This document shows positions 37,346 through 49,617 of a stretch of 64,000 bases of DNA, one piece after another. The notes below the pieces were generated by a model. The model saw nothing but the letters and a program-made list of their open reading frames with translations. It was not told where the DNA came from and searched no databases. Source of the DNA: Omphalotus guepiniiformis (Eukaryota; Basidiomycota; Agaricomycetes; Agaricales; Omphalotaceae). Position numbers and translations under genes: made by a program. How positions within the stretch are numbered: the first letter of the stretch is position 1; each line of letters opens with the position of its first letter. Where the stretch lies: assembly GCA_028554645.1 (NCBI GenBank), contig JAQOOI010000022.1, forward strand, positions 1,426,001 to 1,490,000, in the 5' to 3' direction.

Positions 37346-38949
37346 TCAAGCCAGATCAGCGAAACCAACAGTACTATTTCCGAAGTTGAACGCTGTGTAG
37401 ACATTCTTCATGAAACTGAAAGGCAAAATTTCAGAGTTTGAACTTGTGGCTTAATTATATACAGGCGAACGAACCTGTCACCGAGAAGCCAGACATTATC
37501 ACCTAGACCCAAATCTTGAGTCGCGAGAGCACCAACACAGCTTGAAGAGCCTTCCTTTACCATGCCGAGGTTAAAGCTTTTGAGGTGGTCAGTGAGAAAC
37601 TCCTGCTACAAGCTAACGTATCGACTCACTTGTCTGATGAGACACTGAAGGACTTTCCGCCCCAGCTGAAGGAAACATCGGGAGGGGTATCACAAGGGTA
37701 CGAGTAGAACCCGTCCTCTTGATCGAAAAACGAGGAACCAGATATTTTGGAGTAAACGCTCGCTACCGCATCAGAAGGACCGTACATGATGGTCGTTCCA
37801 GAGTCGATGATGGTCTCAAAATCCGAGACTGCTGTAGTTGAGCCCACTGACGCACTGGCGCCAGAGAGCAGCCAGAAGCCGTTCGAGTCGTCGACACTAT
37901 GGTATTCGATCTTTCCTTTGAACAGGGCGGAATTCGTGCCGCCAAGGTAGAGTTCGGAGCCATTCTCGGCCAGATAGAAGCTGAATTCATTCGAGGCGAC
38001 GGACCCTTCTTTGTTTGCGCTTGTGAAGAAGGGATTCTCGCCGAGGTTTGAGATAGAAGGGAATGCCATGCCAAGTATACTATCACCGTCATAAGCTCGA
38101 TATTGCGGTTCAAGATATGGAATATGACCTACCCGTCAGATGAGCCTTGAACAAAACTGGATGACACAGTAGTGACAGCGGAAAAGTATTGATTTGTGAC
38201 GTTGACTCCGGCAATATTTACTGGATGGAATGTCAACAATACTATCTTTTTAGCCTATGTCAGAAGAGCTGACCTGTGTCTGTATAGACCGGCCCGGAGA
38301 CCTCTGAACCATCTGCGTATGAAATTTCAAAGGTGCCGGATTGCTTCTTGGAAGTCGAGGAGGAGCTTGCATCATATTGGTGCTTTGTAGAGCACTGTTT
38401 ACAAGACTTTGAAGGGACCCAGAGATCGGAAGAGCCAGCTTTGATATCGAAATATTCGTCAGCCCGAATGTTCATATTTATTGCCGGGAAAACCTACTAT
38501 CAAAATCGAGAACAAAACTCTGAGCAGGGGTACCGATAGAACCTTTTCCGGTCCACTGCAAATCTTGATCATCCGTAAGCGGCTCGGACTGACGCTTGTA
38601 CATTCTGTCCTGAACGGCAGAAGGTACGGTAGCGAGTGGCATGATGACTGCACCCTATAAAATGATACATCAGTCAGGGATACACTTCACAGCAAGATGT
38701 GTCCCGTACACTCTTCAGTGCACCCGTATTCTTCTGAAAATTGATCAAGTTCTGGCGGTGCTTGTTCTTTGTGACAACACCTTGAATGATAGCAGCATCG
38801 GAGTCGAAGGTACCATCTGGCTTGGTCAATGTAGAACGTTTGCGCAAGGGAATAACAGTCCCTTGAGGGTGCTTCCGCAGAGGGCCGGGAAAGGCCACTG
38901 CGAAGACCGCAAGGGAGATTGTAAAGAGGAGAGAAGATTTGTTGAACAT
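37346..38949 (-). CDS. Secreted aspartic protease (family A1, polyporopepsin-like)
   Basis: Pepsin-fold endopeptidase. Signal peptide MFNKSSLLFTISLAVFAVAF, then a propeptide with basic sites (PLRKRS, MYKRQ) before the mature enzyme begins near LQWTGKGSIGTPAQSF. The first catalytic motif DFDTGSSDLWVPS is formed across an intron (Thr codon split). The flap region reads FEISYADGSEVSGPVYTDT. Then VNVTNQYFSAVTTVSSSF, GILGMAFPSISNLGENPFF, and the second catalytic motif IIDSGTTIMYGPSDAV. The end NVYTAFNFGNSTVGFADLA matches the family. All introns are GT-AG. A TATA-like box lies about 70 bp upstream. Secretion is predicted; the natural substrate is unknown. Confidence 0.95.
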
Positions 38950-39524
38950 GAGGATAGAGGACTGGACAGAGATATCTAGTGAGAGGAACTGCTCTAACCA
39001 TGGCCAGGATGATCACCGTTATATACGCCTTGTACTCGCTGTGAGTTCTATTTTTTGAACATGAACTCGGAATGGGAGATGAGATTGACATGATGTATTC
39101 CTCCTGACGAGGATGAGATGATAATTATAGGACAAGGGACATAAGATATTGAGTCTAAGTGAGTTCAGTTTGGGATTCCTTGAGAACCATGTGCGAAGTT
39201 CGATACAAGGACGAAGGTTTGGATGGAAGGATGATCAACGTTTGTTTGTTGCCAGAACCAAGCACATGAATACTATATCTTCAAACAATCGGAACCTAGT
39301 TCAGATTGGAGTTGCTGTGATCTTCTGTAGATTCGCCAATTATCGCAAACAGCCTCAACCGCGACAGTAAATATGAAAGGATGGAAATAGCATTGTACAC
39401 GTGATGAGTGGCATCGGCGTCTGTTCTCATCTGTACCTAACTGACTAACTGACTGTGAACCTTACCTTTTGGATCGACTCGCTGGCTTACTTGTGCTTTC
39501 GTCGCACTTGCGCTCAGATGCACA
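38950..39524. other. Divergent promoter region
   Basis: About 575 bp between the protease and the membrane-protein gene, containing a TATA-like box on the protease side. A 73-codon open frame (39149-39370) shows no homology features. Confidence 0.5.
39019..39025 (-). promoter_or_regulatory. TATA-like box of the aspartic protease gene
   Basis: TATATAA on the minus strand, 70-76 bp upstream of the protease ATG. Confidence 0.4.
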
Positions 39525-42500
39525 ATGGCAGGTGCTAGTCTGTCTGACTCGGATGCTGGTCCAAGTAGACCTTACCTCGTAGCTGCTGTGCCTCCTACCT
39601 CTCAGCACCCCAGGATACACTTTCCTTCAGATTCTCATCCTCATAAATCTTCTCGAGCAATATCGCATAGTGTTACCTCTTCAAGGCTTGATCCTTCTTT
39701 TGATACCTCTGGTTCTCGCATTGGAGGGAAAGCTTCACGTATAAGAGTACAATCAGTGGATGACAGCCATATATACTCCAAGTCTCGAAGAGTCCCGACT
39801 ACTAGTACTGGCTCACCATTCGCAAGGGTATCTTCCCTGCATTCTTCCGAGAGTAAGGAGTCGGACTCTGGCAGCTGGGGCTTGAATGCTTTCTCCGATG
39901 AATACGACCTTTGTAAGTAATACTACTCTGCGAAGACTACTTTCTGTCTAATTTGATTCTTAGCCCATGAAGGCAAGCACTCTAGTTGAGCAGGATACAC
40001 ATTTTGTTTCAACCCTCTCCTCTCAGATCCTAGGATTCTTCAAGATGTCCAGCGCGCCCTTATTCTGAAGGCACGTCGTGAAGCTCGTGCACAGGCTGGG
40101 AAATTGGGTCCTCCAACAAGCAAACGATCAGCAGTCACACCTATTGTTTCTCAATCAAACACGTCTCCTTCCCAGCCCCTCTTTCCTGTCACCTCGTCAC
40201 AACGCGACACACTTGCGAGGGCAGCTGAACCCCTTACCGATATAGACTTTAGTCCATCTACTGAGCCTCCAATGACACAAGTCAAGCCACATCCTGTCCC
40301 TGTGTCTCCAGACGATGGCCTGACGCTGGATTGGTCGGGTCATTTCTCTGATGAAGAAAAGTCTGAAAGGCGATGGACTCTGTCAGTTTCGAAACGGAAG
40401 GGAAAAGAAAAAGAACTGATGTTGAGCGTAGCTGATCTTAAAAAGCAAAAGGGTCTTCATGACGGTGAGGCTTCTTGTAATTCGGGAGAAAGGTTGCCAT
40501 TGACGAGATCTCGGTGTAGCGAAACTATCCAGGATACGGACCATCGTTTCTCAACACACCCTGCGCAAAGTTGCCATAACCAGTGGTCAGCTCGGCCATC
40601 GCTATGAAATGATCTACAATTCTTTGTCTACAGGATCCGACTTTAATCTTGCCAAGGTTGCACACTGGTATGGCAGTCTGCCGATGGACGTGCGGTCGTC
40701 CCTTGCGCAATCTGAGCCTTTCACTTGGCTCAAGCACCTAGAGAAAAATAGCTCACGTTTACCTGAACGATCACCTTGGCATTTATCTGCATTCATCTTA
40801 AAGCAATATGTCAAAGCCCAGAATGCTCACTATCCCATGGACACTATTCCAGAGATGTTTCCACCTTCTGATGATCCTCTTGATCTTTATTTGTATCCTC
40901 GCCCAAGTGGTCCAAGTTTCCCTTCACCTTCTCGGGCATCTTCTCGCTTCTCCCTAGATCATTCCCTGTCAAGAAATGTGTCTGCTGAAGGACGAATATC
41001 GTTTGAACCTCTCACTGAAGCCAGGGCGTCTTTCGAGTCTCAGCGTAGCGCTGAGTCTATTTTCAGCAGCGTTTTTAGTGGCTCATCCGCACAAAATCGT
41101 AATGCTGCCGCTGCCCTGCCATCTCCTGCTAGTAGTAAAAACAGGCTACGAAACGGGCCCCGCAAGCAAATTTATAATGAAAGCGACGGAGGCTCGTCTA
41201 CTCGAAATTCGCTAGTAGAGTTGTCGGATGAAAATGTTCACAAGCTGAAAGGGAACAACAGCCTGAAGACACAGTCGGAGTCACTCCAGGGGCAGCAATC
41301 TAGTTTAGAAGTAAATGCGGTGGTCGGGTCATCTTCGCCTTTGGGTCGTGCTGAACATGAAGGTCGTGCTGAGCCTCTACGTGATACAGCGAATTCTGGC
41401 GAGTCTACTGCAGCTGTGATAGACGAAAGATCACCGGCTGTCAGTTCCGGAGGTGACCAGGATGCTCCCCGAAGGATTCGGCGGGTGTTCAGGATATCCC
41501 TTCCATCGGAAGATCGACTTGTGCTGGCTATGGAGCAGAAGCGTAAGCAAGAGGCTGATGAAGCGCGTGCTGATACAGAATATGAGCGCAAGTCACAGTG
41601 AGTATCAACTTTATGGGTCATTTCACTGCTCTGAAGAACAACACAACTCCTGGAACAATGCCGAGCTTCGAATCACCGGATTCGTAGTTTGCTTAACCGG
41701 ATTGCTACTGGCGTGAAGGAATATGAAATGTGTCAATCGGGGTTTTCATCGTCTCTTGGTCTTCCGTGCAAGGGTCTTCCACAAGACCTCATCGATGCGT
41801 TCAGTCACGATCCTGCGTTTGTCACCGGCTCAACCAAGCGTCTGAAGTCTTATAAAGCGGTAGACGACATCTACAATCGTGTCATGCGACAGCGCGCTAT
41901 ATTCAAGGATTTTGTTGCTCAACAAAGGGAAGCAACTAGTGGACGCGGATTCCTTACCACTGAAGATATACTGGAAGATCCGATCAATGCACTGATGCAG
42001 TCTTTGGATCAACTTGATGAGTGCAGAAAGGCTATCAGTGAGAAGTCGAACGATGTATCTGTGCTCCTGAAGAAGACACAGAAGATACACGCGGAGGTCA
42101 AGTCTGAATACTACAACACTGCATCGCATACGTCCGTAGTATATCCAGAGGTGAGGCGTATTAGCTCGATTCCCATAAATTATATTGCTAACAGACAGCT
42201 CCTTTAGTTATCCCAAATCGTCGCCCTCGAAGAGAGTTATAAAGATCAATATCAACATGTCTGGGAGATCGGCATGAATGCCCTGGCATTCATCCTTGAT
42301 ACCGTAACCCCCTTCTGGCGGACTTACGGCAAGACGATCGGCGACGACGTACAGGATTTCCTCATCATTCCTCTGTATCGCAATGAATTCACGGGCGAAC
42401 CTAAACGATACCCCATTACTTGTCTACCTCGCCGCTCTTTACGACATTGGGTTGGTTTGATCCTAGTTCATGTTCTTGGGATTATCATCACGCTGTTGCA

Positions 42501-42702
42501 AATACGGGCGGCGATCACGTCTGCGGTGCACTACAAGTTAAGCTGGATCACGTATGACAGTATCCGCTGGACGGCGCTGCCGGTGTTCTGGGTCGGGATC
42601 GTTATACAGTGGTTCGCGGTGCTGGTGGAACTTTTGATTGTTTTGCTCCAGTTTTCGACGATGTTGTGGTGGATAGGCTGGACCGTTGGTTTGCTTTCTT
42701 GA
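39525..42702 (+). CDS. Large Ser-rich protein with coiled coil and C-terminal membrane segments, unknown function
   Basis: Roughly 900-residue product. The N-terminal third is Ser/Pro-rich and disordered. A conserved-looking middle block reads ALILKARREARAQAG, LRKVAITSGQLGHRYEMIYN and WYGSLPMDVRSSLAQSEPFT. Another disordered stretch follows, then basic/helical segments (RRIRRVFRISLP, AMEQKRKQEADEARAD), a helical region (DDIYNRVMRQRAIFKDFV), and at the C-terminus two or three hydrophobic helices (WVGLILVHVLGIIITLLQIR, ALPVFWVGIVIQWFAVLVEL, LLIVLLQFSTMLWWIGWTVG). The tail placement suggests an integral endomembrane or nuclear-envelope protein facing the cytosol. I do not recognise the family. 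The best N-terminal join (DLSHEDPRIL) uses a 9-nt microexon (39964-39972) followed by a GC-AG intron; skipping it gives DLYPRIL. Confidence 0.75.
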
Positions 42703-42917
42703 TAAGGATTGGGTAGTCGCATCGGGTGCAACTGGATTTCATCTCTTTTTGATCATTTTCTCATATCATTTTGGACTATCTCATTCACGCTATCGGATCG
42801 CTCTCTTAATATTATTTTGGCCCCATCATTTTAGTTTATGCACTATGTATATAAGTATACAGGTATACAAGCAAAGGAGACAAGAGGATTATTGTTATTA
42901 GTAGATGCACCACATTC

Positions 42918-45077
42918 TTACACGGATTTCTTCTCTGCCTGAGGTTCAGCCTTCTCAGCTGTGGTAGCTTCAGGTACGTTTGTGGTAGGGACCAGATTTG
43001 GTGGCGTCGATGATGCCGATACAGCGGGGGTGTTAATGGCGCTCTGCTGAGCAGGCGCAGGGGAGTTCGACGGACGAGAGAACGGAGGAGTCATCAGCGC
43101 CATATATGGATTGGATGACATATTAGACGGAGGCGGGAGATAAGTCGGGGTGTAGGTGGCCGGCGCACGAGAAGCGTAGTTCAGAGGCTGAGGAATGTCC
43201 ACAGTCGCTCGGCCTGCTTCAACACAGGAACGACAGAAACCTTCATATGCATGCGAATTCAGTTCAAAGATTTTATGGAGAGAAGATCAACTCACGACCA
43301 CCCAACATGAGCGGCACGTCGGTCTGATGACATGTTGTGCAGCGGATCTGGTACGGTGAGGCTTTGAATTTTTTCGCAGCAGCGCTGTTGCTACCGTTTG
43401 CGGATGTACGAGGCTTCTTTGGCGCTGGAGGTCGCGATGATGATGATGGTGCTGGTGCCGGTGCCGTTGATGCTGATGCAGGTACTGGTTCTAACATCAG
43501 AACTGGTAAAGGTGCAGGGGTTGTCGAGGCAACCAAAGGTCCAGTCTCAGATCCAGTTACCGGTATACCTTCGTTTGCAGCTGGAGCCGGAGTGGTGGTA
43601 GCGGTGGTGGTGGTGGTGGACGAGGCAGGTGTTTTCGCAGTCAGATCAGGAACAGACTTTTTCTTCGCTGCACTGGTATTTGCGTTACCCTCGGATTGTT
43701 TCCGCTGGCGCGCACGTCTCGGCCTTGAGTAACCAGACGTTGCTGAAGGCTTGATAGGTTTAAGGACGTAGGGTGGAGCTACCGCCTATACGATGCATCA
43801 GAATTAATGCGCAAGTAAAAGAGATATATACTCTTCATACCGCTTGCAATTGTGAAAGCAGTGGACCCTCTGGGAGTCGGTAACCAAGATAAACTCTTGA
43901 TTGCGTCTCTTTCTATAGATAGGAAAATGAATGAAAAGTAGTATAGGAGGAGTCGTTCGTCTTTACCAGCTTCTCCAGCGCCAACCTATTCGAGTTCATC
44001 TTCTCCTCGCCGCCAATCCATCGCTGAAGCGTCTCCCAAACTGCCAAGGGGGCCTCTTTCAAAATCATCGTGATGAGCTCGCGCCGAGGTTCATTTTGAC
44101 CCGGAGGTTCAGCAGTGGTCGTCGAAGGCGGATTGTTCACCTTGCCCAATGGGACATGAGAGGTGATGACGATGTCAAAAGTAGATGCATTTTTACTGAA
44201 GACGCGATCACAGACTGTAGTACCGCGAGGAAATACCCATCGATCAAAGGATGCCTCGCGAAACTCGATGACAAGATCAAACTCCTTCGTAGGCTGAAAA
44301 GTAGATTGAAAGAAAGGAGGCTGTGGAGGAGTAGAACTCGGTGTGCTAGTGCTCATCTGGGAATACTGAGCTGCTGCGATAGGGCTAGCTGCGAGTGACT
44401 GTATAAGAACACCGAGAGTCTTGAGTTGTTCTGGGCTGGCTTTCCCGGCTGCTACGAGTTGAAGGAGGTTGGCAAGGGTAGGATTGGAAGAGGCCGCAGC
44501 GTTTACTTGATTGATGAGGGCTGGTGTTATCAGTGCTTCTGATGAAACGGAAGAGAGAAGAGGCGCAGAGGTTTGAACAGCTGCGCTTGGTGTAGATGTG
44601 GCGCTCGTCGTGTAGGACGATGTAGACGGCCACGAGGAGGTTGAAGGATACACGAATGGAGGACGAGGAGTAGCAGGCAAAGAAAGATAGTGGACCTCAT
44701 AGAAAGTAGTTTGAGTGAATACATGCGGGCCAAGCTGGACATCGCATTTGCCTCGAGTCTGGATTGTGTGAGGAGGTGGAACAGGCGCAGTGTCTACTGT
44801 TCCCTTGCTACCTCGACTTGATTTTCCAGAGAATTTGGGAAACATTGAAGTGAGCCATCTCTCTCGAGCTGCAAACGAATCACATCAAATTTTGGTTCCC
44901 TTGAACGTGAGGACGCCTCACATTGTCGAAGCGAGTATGCTAGAACAGAACTGCGACTTTGTCAGTGCAATAAATTCATCTCATATACAAAACATACCTC
45001 TGTAATATAGAGTTGAGGTCTTCAAAATCCTCTTCAAGCTCCCAGTCTGGTTTTGGTCCTGCAGGAAGGTCAATCAT
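42918..45077 (-). CDS. GATA-like zinc-finger protein, unknown function (probable nuclear)
   Basis: The start MIDLPAGPKPDWELEEDFED lies 70 bp from the divergent BDP1 start. Helical N-terminal segment (NSILQSSVLAYSLRQSRE), then a beta-rich conserved stretch GKCDVQLGPHVFTQTTFYEV, a Ser/Thr/Ala linker, and the conserved FDLVIEFREASFDRWVFPRG with CDRVFSKNASTFDIVITSHV. After a basic, Ala/Pro-rich region (RPRRARQRKQ, PPAPKKPRTS) comes a four-cysteine finger: IRCTTCHQTDVPLMLGGR, then CRSCVEAGRA read across an intron (CxxC...CxxC, GATA-like). The tail is Pro/Ser-rich. The layout suggests a chromatin or transcription cofactor; that is inference. I could not assign a named family. Confidence 0.75.
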
Positions 45078-45146
45078 TTATCGAGTTAGGCGCTCTCGCG
45101 TACTTTATGGTGGCCACGGGCGCTTACACTTTTTAACCTTTATACA

Positions 45147-47215
45147 ATGACCAGCCGCGTCCGTGAGTCTGTCTCAAATTCCTGTATCTTCATCGAGATT
45201 TAGTATTTCACAGAAAAAGGTGGCCCTATTTTCAGGCCTCTGGCAAAGCAAAGATCGCGTCCAGCTGCTAGTCAGGTTCATTCATCTGCTTTAACAGATC
45301 CAAGTTCTTCTATATCAGCTCCTGCTCCTAGCCACAATGATCTCGCTTTTTCCCAAGCAACAACACTGGTTGAACCTCAATCTTACTATGCTGCACCCAC
45401 TGCGCACAGTATGCCGCCTTCAATCATCATCGATGATACTCAGAGAAGACCTCCATCTATCATTGCGTCAACTCCAATACTACCTGCACATTCGCCGCCT
45501 CGTCAATCAATTCCTCCTCCAATTGTGCATACAACTACTTTATCAGATACAAACTTTTTGTCTCAATCCATACCGCAACTCCCACCTCCATCCGTCCTAC
45601 AGTTCGCCATAGACCCTGCCCTCGAAGCTCCTCCAGAGAATCATGTTCTACACGGTTCCTCTACCGCAAATGGCACAGTACCTGTTCCTCACCTCACTCT
45701 CAACGTAGAGAATACCTTGAAACCTCCTCGAAAACCAACGGAACTAGATACTGATCTCGACGCGGATGCCGATGCGGACGAGGACCCTGATGTACCTACA
45801 GTTCAGGAGGGGGATGTAGAAGAAAGCACGCCGAAGCGTAAACGAAAGCCATCAAAGAAAAACCGAGCTGAAAGCGCGGGCGAGGACTCGGCCGAAACGC
45901 GGCCCAAGAGGAAACGAAAACCGAAAAAGTCGAAAGAGGGTGAGAACGAGGATAGTAATGAATTTGACGATTCTCAAGCTACGACAAGCAAAAAGCGTCG
46001 TAGATCGTCGTCCTCTTCGAAACCTTCTGCTGGTCGAGGAAGAGGGCGCAAACCACGATCTCCGTCTGTACCGCCCTTTGACCCCAACGCGGATCCAGGC
46101 GAGGAAATCGATCCTACGGTAGTGACGATGGCTACCCTCTGCAATGACACCGGTCAGGGGCGCGTCAGCAGCAAGGCTCAGGAGATTCTAAGCAACCACG
46201 CAGCGTGGAAGGCGGCTAATCGAGAGAGAAGAGCGAGGATGAGGACTTTGATGGAGAGGAAAAAGTATGGTCAGCCGGAAGAAGAGCCGGAGGAGGGTGC
46301 TGCGAATGAAGGAGAAAATTCTGGTGCTGGTGCTGGTGCTGGTTCTGGGCCTGGGCCTGGCGAAGGCGAAGCATCTACATCCGCCGCTGCTTCTGCCTCT
46401 GTTGCACCTCAAGAGAAAACGACTGGAAACGTTGATGACCCCGACACATTTGATTACACGCAGGGTCTTACCGCCAGCCGATTCAACGTGCAGGTGCGTA
46501 TAGGACCCAACGGCGAGACCATCATCGATGAAGAGTCCCTTGTCGTCGATCGAGTCGAGGTGGAGGATGATACGACTGGGTACACGCATGTAGTTGAAAG
46601 TGACATGAGCAAGTTTGTGAATAGCGGGACATACGGGAAGAAGTTTCGTGGATCGAGATGGAGTGCGGAGGAAACTGAGTTGTTTTATGAGGTAGGAGCT
46701 TTCTACTCGATTGCGCTGGTCACTGGGGTTGACATTGTCTTTCAGGCGCTAGCCCAATACGGCGAGAACTATGAACTTATTTCGTATGTCTTGCCTGGAC
46801 GTGATCGCAAGTCATGTAAGAATAAATTCAAAGCTGAAGACAAGAAGAACCCGGCTCGTATCAACCACTGTCTAAATAATAGCATACCAGTCGGTATGGC
46901 ACTCGACTTGCGAGCTTTTGACGTGTTGCTTACATATCTTGTGATACAGATATGAACACCCTCTCCCGTATGACCGGGAAAGACTTTTCTGGCCCTGTAC
47001 CAGAGATTGCTATTCCTAGTCCTGCACTAGTGCCTACCGCATCTGAGAACCAGCAGCGGCAGCAAAGCGCCGCTATAGTGTCTGCTCCAGACAAACAAGT
47101 ACCCTCAAAAGCGCGGAAACGTAGTCGCAGCCGAACGGCAGGCCCATCTGAGGAAGGATTGCAGGTCATTGGTGATATAGACAGTTATATAGATCCGGAT
47201 AAAGATGGAGAATGA
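45147..47215 (+). CDS. BDP1: Transcription factor TFIIIB component B''
   Basis: RNA polymerase III initiation factor that works with TBP and BRF1. Four exons (45147-45162, 45214-46691, 46746-46893, 46950-47215) give 635 residues, a multiple of three. The N-terminus MTSRVQKGGPIFRPLAKQR is followed by a Pro/Ser-rich region and lysine-rich clusters (STPKRKRKPSKKNR, RPKRKRKPKKSK). The conserved core has KAQEILSNHAAWKAANRERR, SKFVNSGTYGKKFRGSRWSA and the extended SANT domain ETELFYEALAQYGENYELIS, LPGRDRKSCKNKFKAEDKKN, PARINHCL. The intron between FYE and ALAQYG is GT-AG. Core and layout are diagnostic. Divergent from the zinc-finger gene with only ~70 bp between starts, so they share a promoter. 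Confidence 0.95.
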
Positions 47216-47354
47216 CAGGAAACATCAATGTAATTGTATCAAAAAAGGAGTGACATTGCTGAGAATTTTCAGTACGACTATATATACATTATACTCAGCA
47301 CATAATGGGTGGTAATACAAGAGCGTGGCTCTGAATCTAGTAGTAGACGATGAA

Positions 47355-47500
47355 CCTCGTAAGTAGATTATTTCCTTGCGAGTTGGGTAGGAAGAATGGT
47401 AGGCAAGCAAGCAGCAAAGGACTGTGGATACCTCGTAAGTAGATTAATTCCTTTGAGTTGGGTAGGAAGAATGGTAGGCAAGCAAGCAGCAAAGGACTGG
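47355..47500. repeat. Direct tandem duplication, 76-bp period
   Basis: Two nearly identical ~70-bp copies (47355-47424 and 47431-47500) starting cctcgtaagtagatta and containing gttgggtaggaagaatgg, with a few differences. It lies in the non-coding interval between the convergent BDP1 and small acidic gene. Looks like a simple segmental duplication. Confidence 0.9.
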
Positions 47501-47587
47501 ATGATACTAGAAGATATACAAGATAAAGCAAGCTGTAAATAGTATTAGTAGACAAAAATGCCACGGGAAACCACAACGTACAGCAGT

Positions 47588-48139
47588 CTAGTTGGACTTT
47601 TTGAACATGTTACAAAATCTTGAAGCGACTGAACTAGCAATTTGCTAACAGACAACAAGGTGAACAACCAGAACATTAAGTGTGTATCAAAAGAGCATAC
47701 CGACACGACTCGAGCGATGGATCGACGTTCACCTGCCCGTTGCGCTGGACTGTCAGTTTGGTGAACCTCGTCCAAACCAAAGTCTTCTTTGTCTTCTTCT
47801 AGCATCCATGTTGGGATCAAATACTTGGAACAAGATGTCAAGGAATGCAAGATAAGTTTGTCCAGATAGACGACTTACTGATGATCTGATTCCGTAGACT
47901 ACTTCTTCAAGATCGTCATCATCATCGTCTAGACGCTAAAGAAGACTGTCAACCAAGAAGAAATGTTCGAGAGAGATAAATAGACGCCTAGGGTAGGGGT
48001 GGCGAAAAACATGAGATGGTCTGAGGTCATACCCCTCACCTAAGCGAACTGAAGCAGGAATATCCTCAAGTACACGCTCGACAGAAGGAAAGTAGGGCTC
48101 CTTGCGAGTGAAACGAGGTTTTGAGAGGGAAGGAGGCAT
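47588..48139 (-). CDS. Small acidic conserved-looking protein, unknown function
   Basis: Four exons giving about 120 residues. Start MPPSLSKPRFTRKEPYFPSV, then ERVLEDIPASVRLGEGYDLR. An acidic run RLDDDDDDLEEVVYGIRSS and the segment YLIPTWMLEEDKEDFGLDEV follow, then a possible amphipathic C-terminus (RRSIARVVSQIASSVASRF) ending MFKKSN. No domain recognised, no signal peptide. The first intron is the weakest part: it needs a gttttt donor, or an alternative with a small in-frame change. The frame continuity across three splices and the ordered N-terminus argue that it is a real gene. Confidence 0.6.
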
Positions 48140-48467
48140 TTGTGAGGAATAATAAGAGAAAAAAAGGAGTGGAAGGGAGGAACGATTTGAAGAAAGAGAA
48201 AAAAGTAAGGATTTTATATATCGCTATCGACACGAAGCGGAGAATGGAGGACGATTTTGACTTCCATTATCCATCTACGCGAAGCTCGACTAGAAAGGAA
48301 AGCAATATACATCAAGACTATTTACGTAATTTACACAGCCACTCCGAGGAGTTGTGGTGACTCGACTGCTTTGATTAGATTTAACGTAACAGCTTTGACA
48401 CAACGATTACAGCTTTTGTATGATAGTTTTAATGCGAGATGAGGGTGTTTCAAGATTATACATGAAT
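48140..48467. other. Interval between small acidic gene and SURF1
   Basis: About 330 bp, A/G-rich, containing the promoter of the acidic gene and the 3' flank of SURF1. Nothing else seen. Confidence 0.5.
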
Positions 48468-49530
48468 TCAACTATACCGCGGCAGTTTTCGACCCCGCAT
48501 TTTCCTCTTGTTTATCAAAACTCGAGCAAACATGAAAGATGTTAGTGCGGATAACCCAAACCTTTTGATAAATCTTGGTGAGCACAAGCTTTACAGAATT
48601 GAGAGTCAAGGAATTACCAAGTAATGACGTATGATAAATGCGCATTCCGCAAATCTACTGTAGCTGCACGTCCGACGGGTATCCCTTTTTCAACGCACAA
48701 TGCAGCATCTCCTGCGTGTCCCTCTGCAAAAAAGAAATATTTGGTCATGAAAGCCATCGTATGGTGAAATTTTGAAAACGCACCAAAGATCTGTTCCACA
48801 AACACAGGCTGCACATTGGCTTTCGCCCCACCCGCCCATTCCGCCATACTTTCGGCATCTATCCAGAACCATTTCCTCTCTGTTGGAAGATTGTCTGGCA
48901 TAAACCTATTTCGAGGCTGTGATGTTCGCAGCATGCCTAGCACCTCCACTTCGCCACCCTCTTTCGTGAACGACAAGTCACGCAAGTGTTCATTCGAAAT
49001 AAATCCTCGGTCGACTATAACAGTCGTGCCGTTTTCCCGCATGAGAGGCGTCACGACATGAGCTCCGTGAACACCTTCACGCACACGGGGCGATAGAAGC
49101 ATTGTATGCTCATGATCCCATCTACCCCGCATGACAACTTTCCGAAAGACAAACTCTGGGATTACAGAAAGACTATGTGCATGGGTGAACTGAAATCCAC
49201 ACCATACGATAGGATAGCAGCGTACTTGATTCGTTTTGGTAGGGTGAGAGGTTGTAATTGAAGTTTTTCCTCCAGCTCGTCAATGAGGTTTACTTTCCAT
49301 TTCAGTCGTTTGAGTTGCCAAGTCCCGAGAGCAAATGTAAATATTGGAATAATGCCAATAAGTATCATTGTCGGACTAATCCATGGGTCTCGCTTAGCTT
49401 TGTAGATCGAGGGAACATTTGCATTATCTGAATGGTTAAAACGAACAGGATTTTTGCGAATTTTGAATGAAGAAAGGTGTGTTCTGAAAGGAGCCAACTT
49501 GGAACGGAATGGCCGCAGCAGAGAAATCAT
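48468..49530 (-). CDS. SURF1: SURF1/Shy1 cytochrome c oxidase assembly factor
   Basis: Inner-membrane chaperone for insertion of heme into COX1. The N-terminus MISLLRPFRSKLAPFRTHLS is basic and amphipathic, a mitochondrial presequence. First membrane span: PTMILIGIIPIFTFALGTWQ, followed by LKRLKWKVNLIDELEEKL. Conserved body: FRKVVMRGRWDHEHTMLLSP, GAHVVTPLMRENGTTVIVDR, GFISNEHL, WFWIDAESMAEWAG. Near the end GIPVGRAATVDLRNAHLSYV, the family signature NxHLxY, then the second span FGLSALTSFMFARVLI and a short basic tail. Introns GT-AG. Head to head with Sla2; only about 90 bp lie between the starts. Confidence 0.95.
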
Positions 49531-49617
49531 CGGTCAAAATTCGCACGGACACTGTGAATAATATAACAGGCGCGCACGGTTGGCTGCTAGACATTTACTA
49601 CTTCACATTTCTTCCTC

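Noticed and set aside
43337..43732. 131-codon plus-strand open frame opposite the zinc-finger gene
   Set aside because: It is the antisense of an Ala/Pro/Ser low-complexity stretch; Gly/Val/Asp runs follow from this composition.
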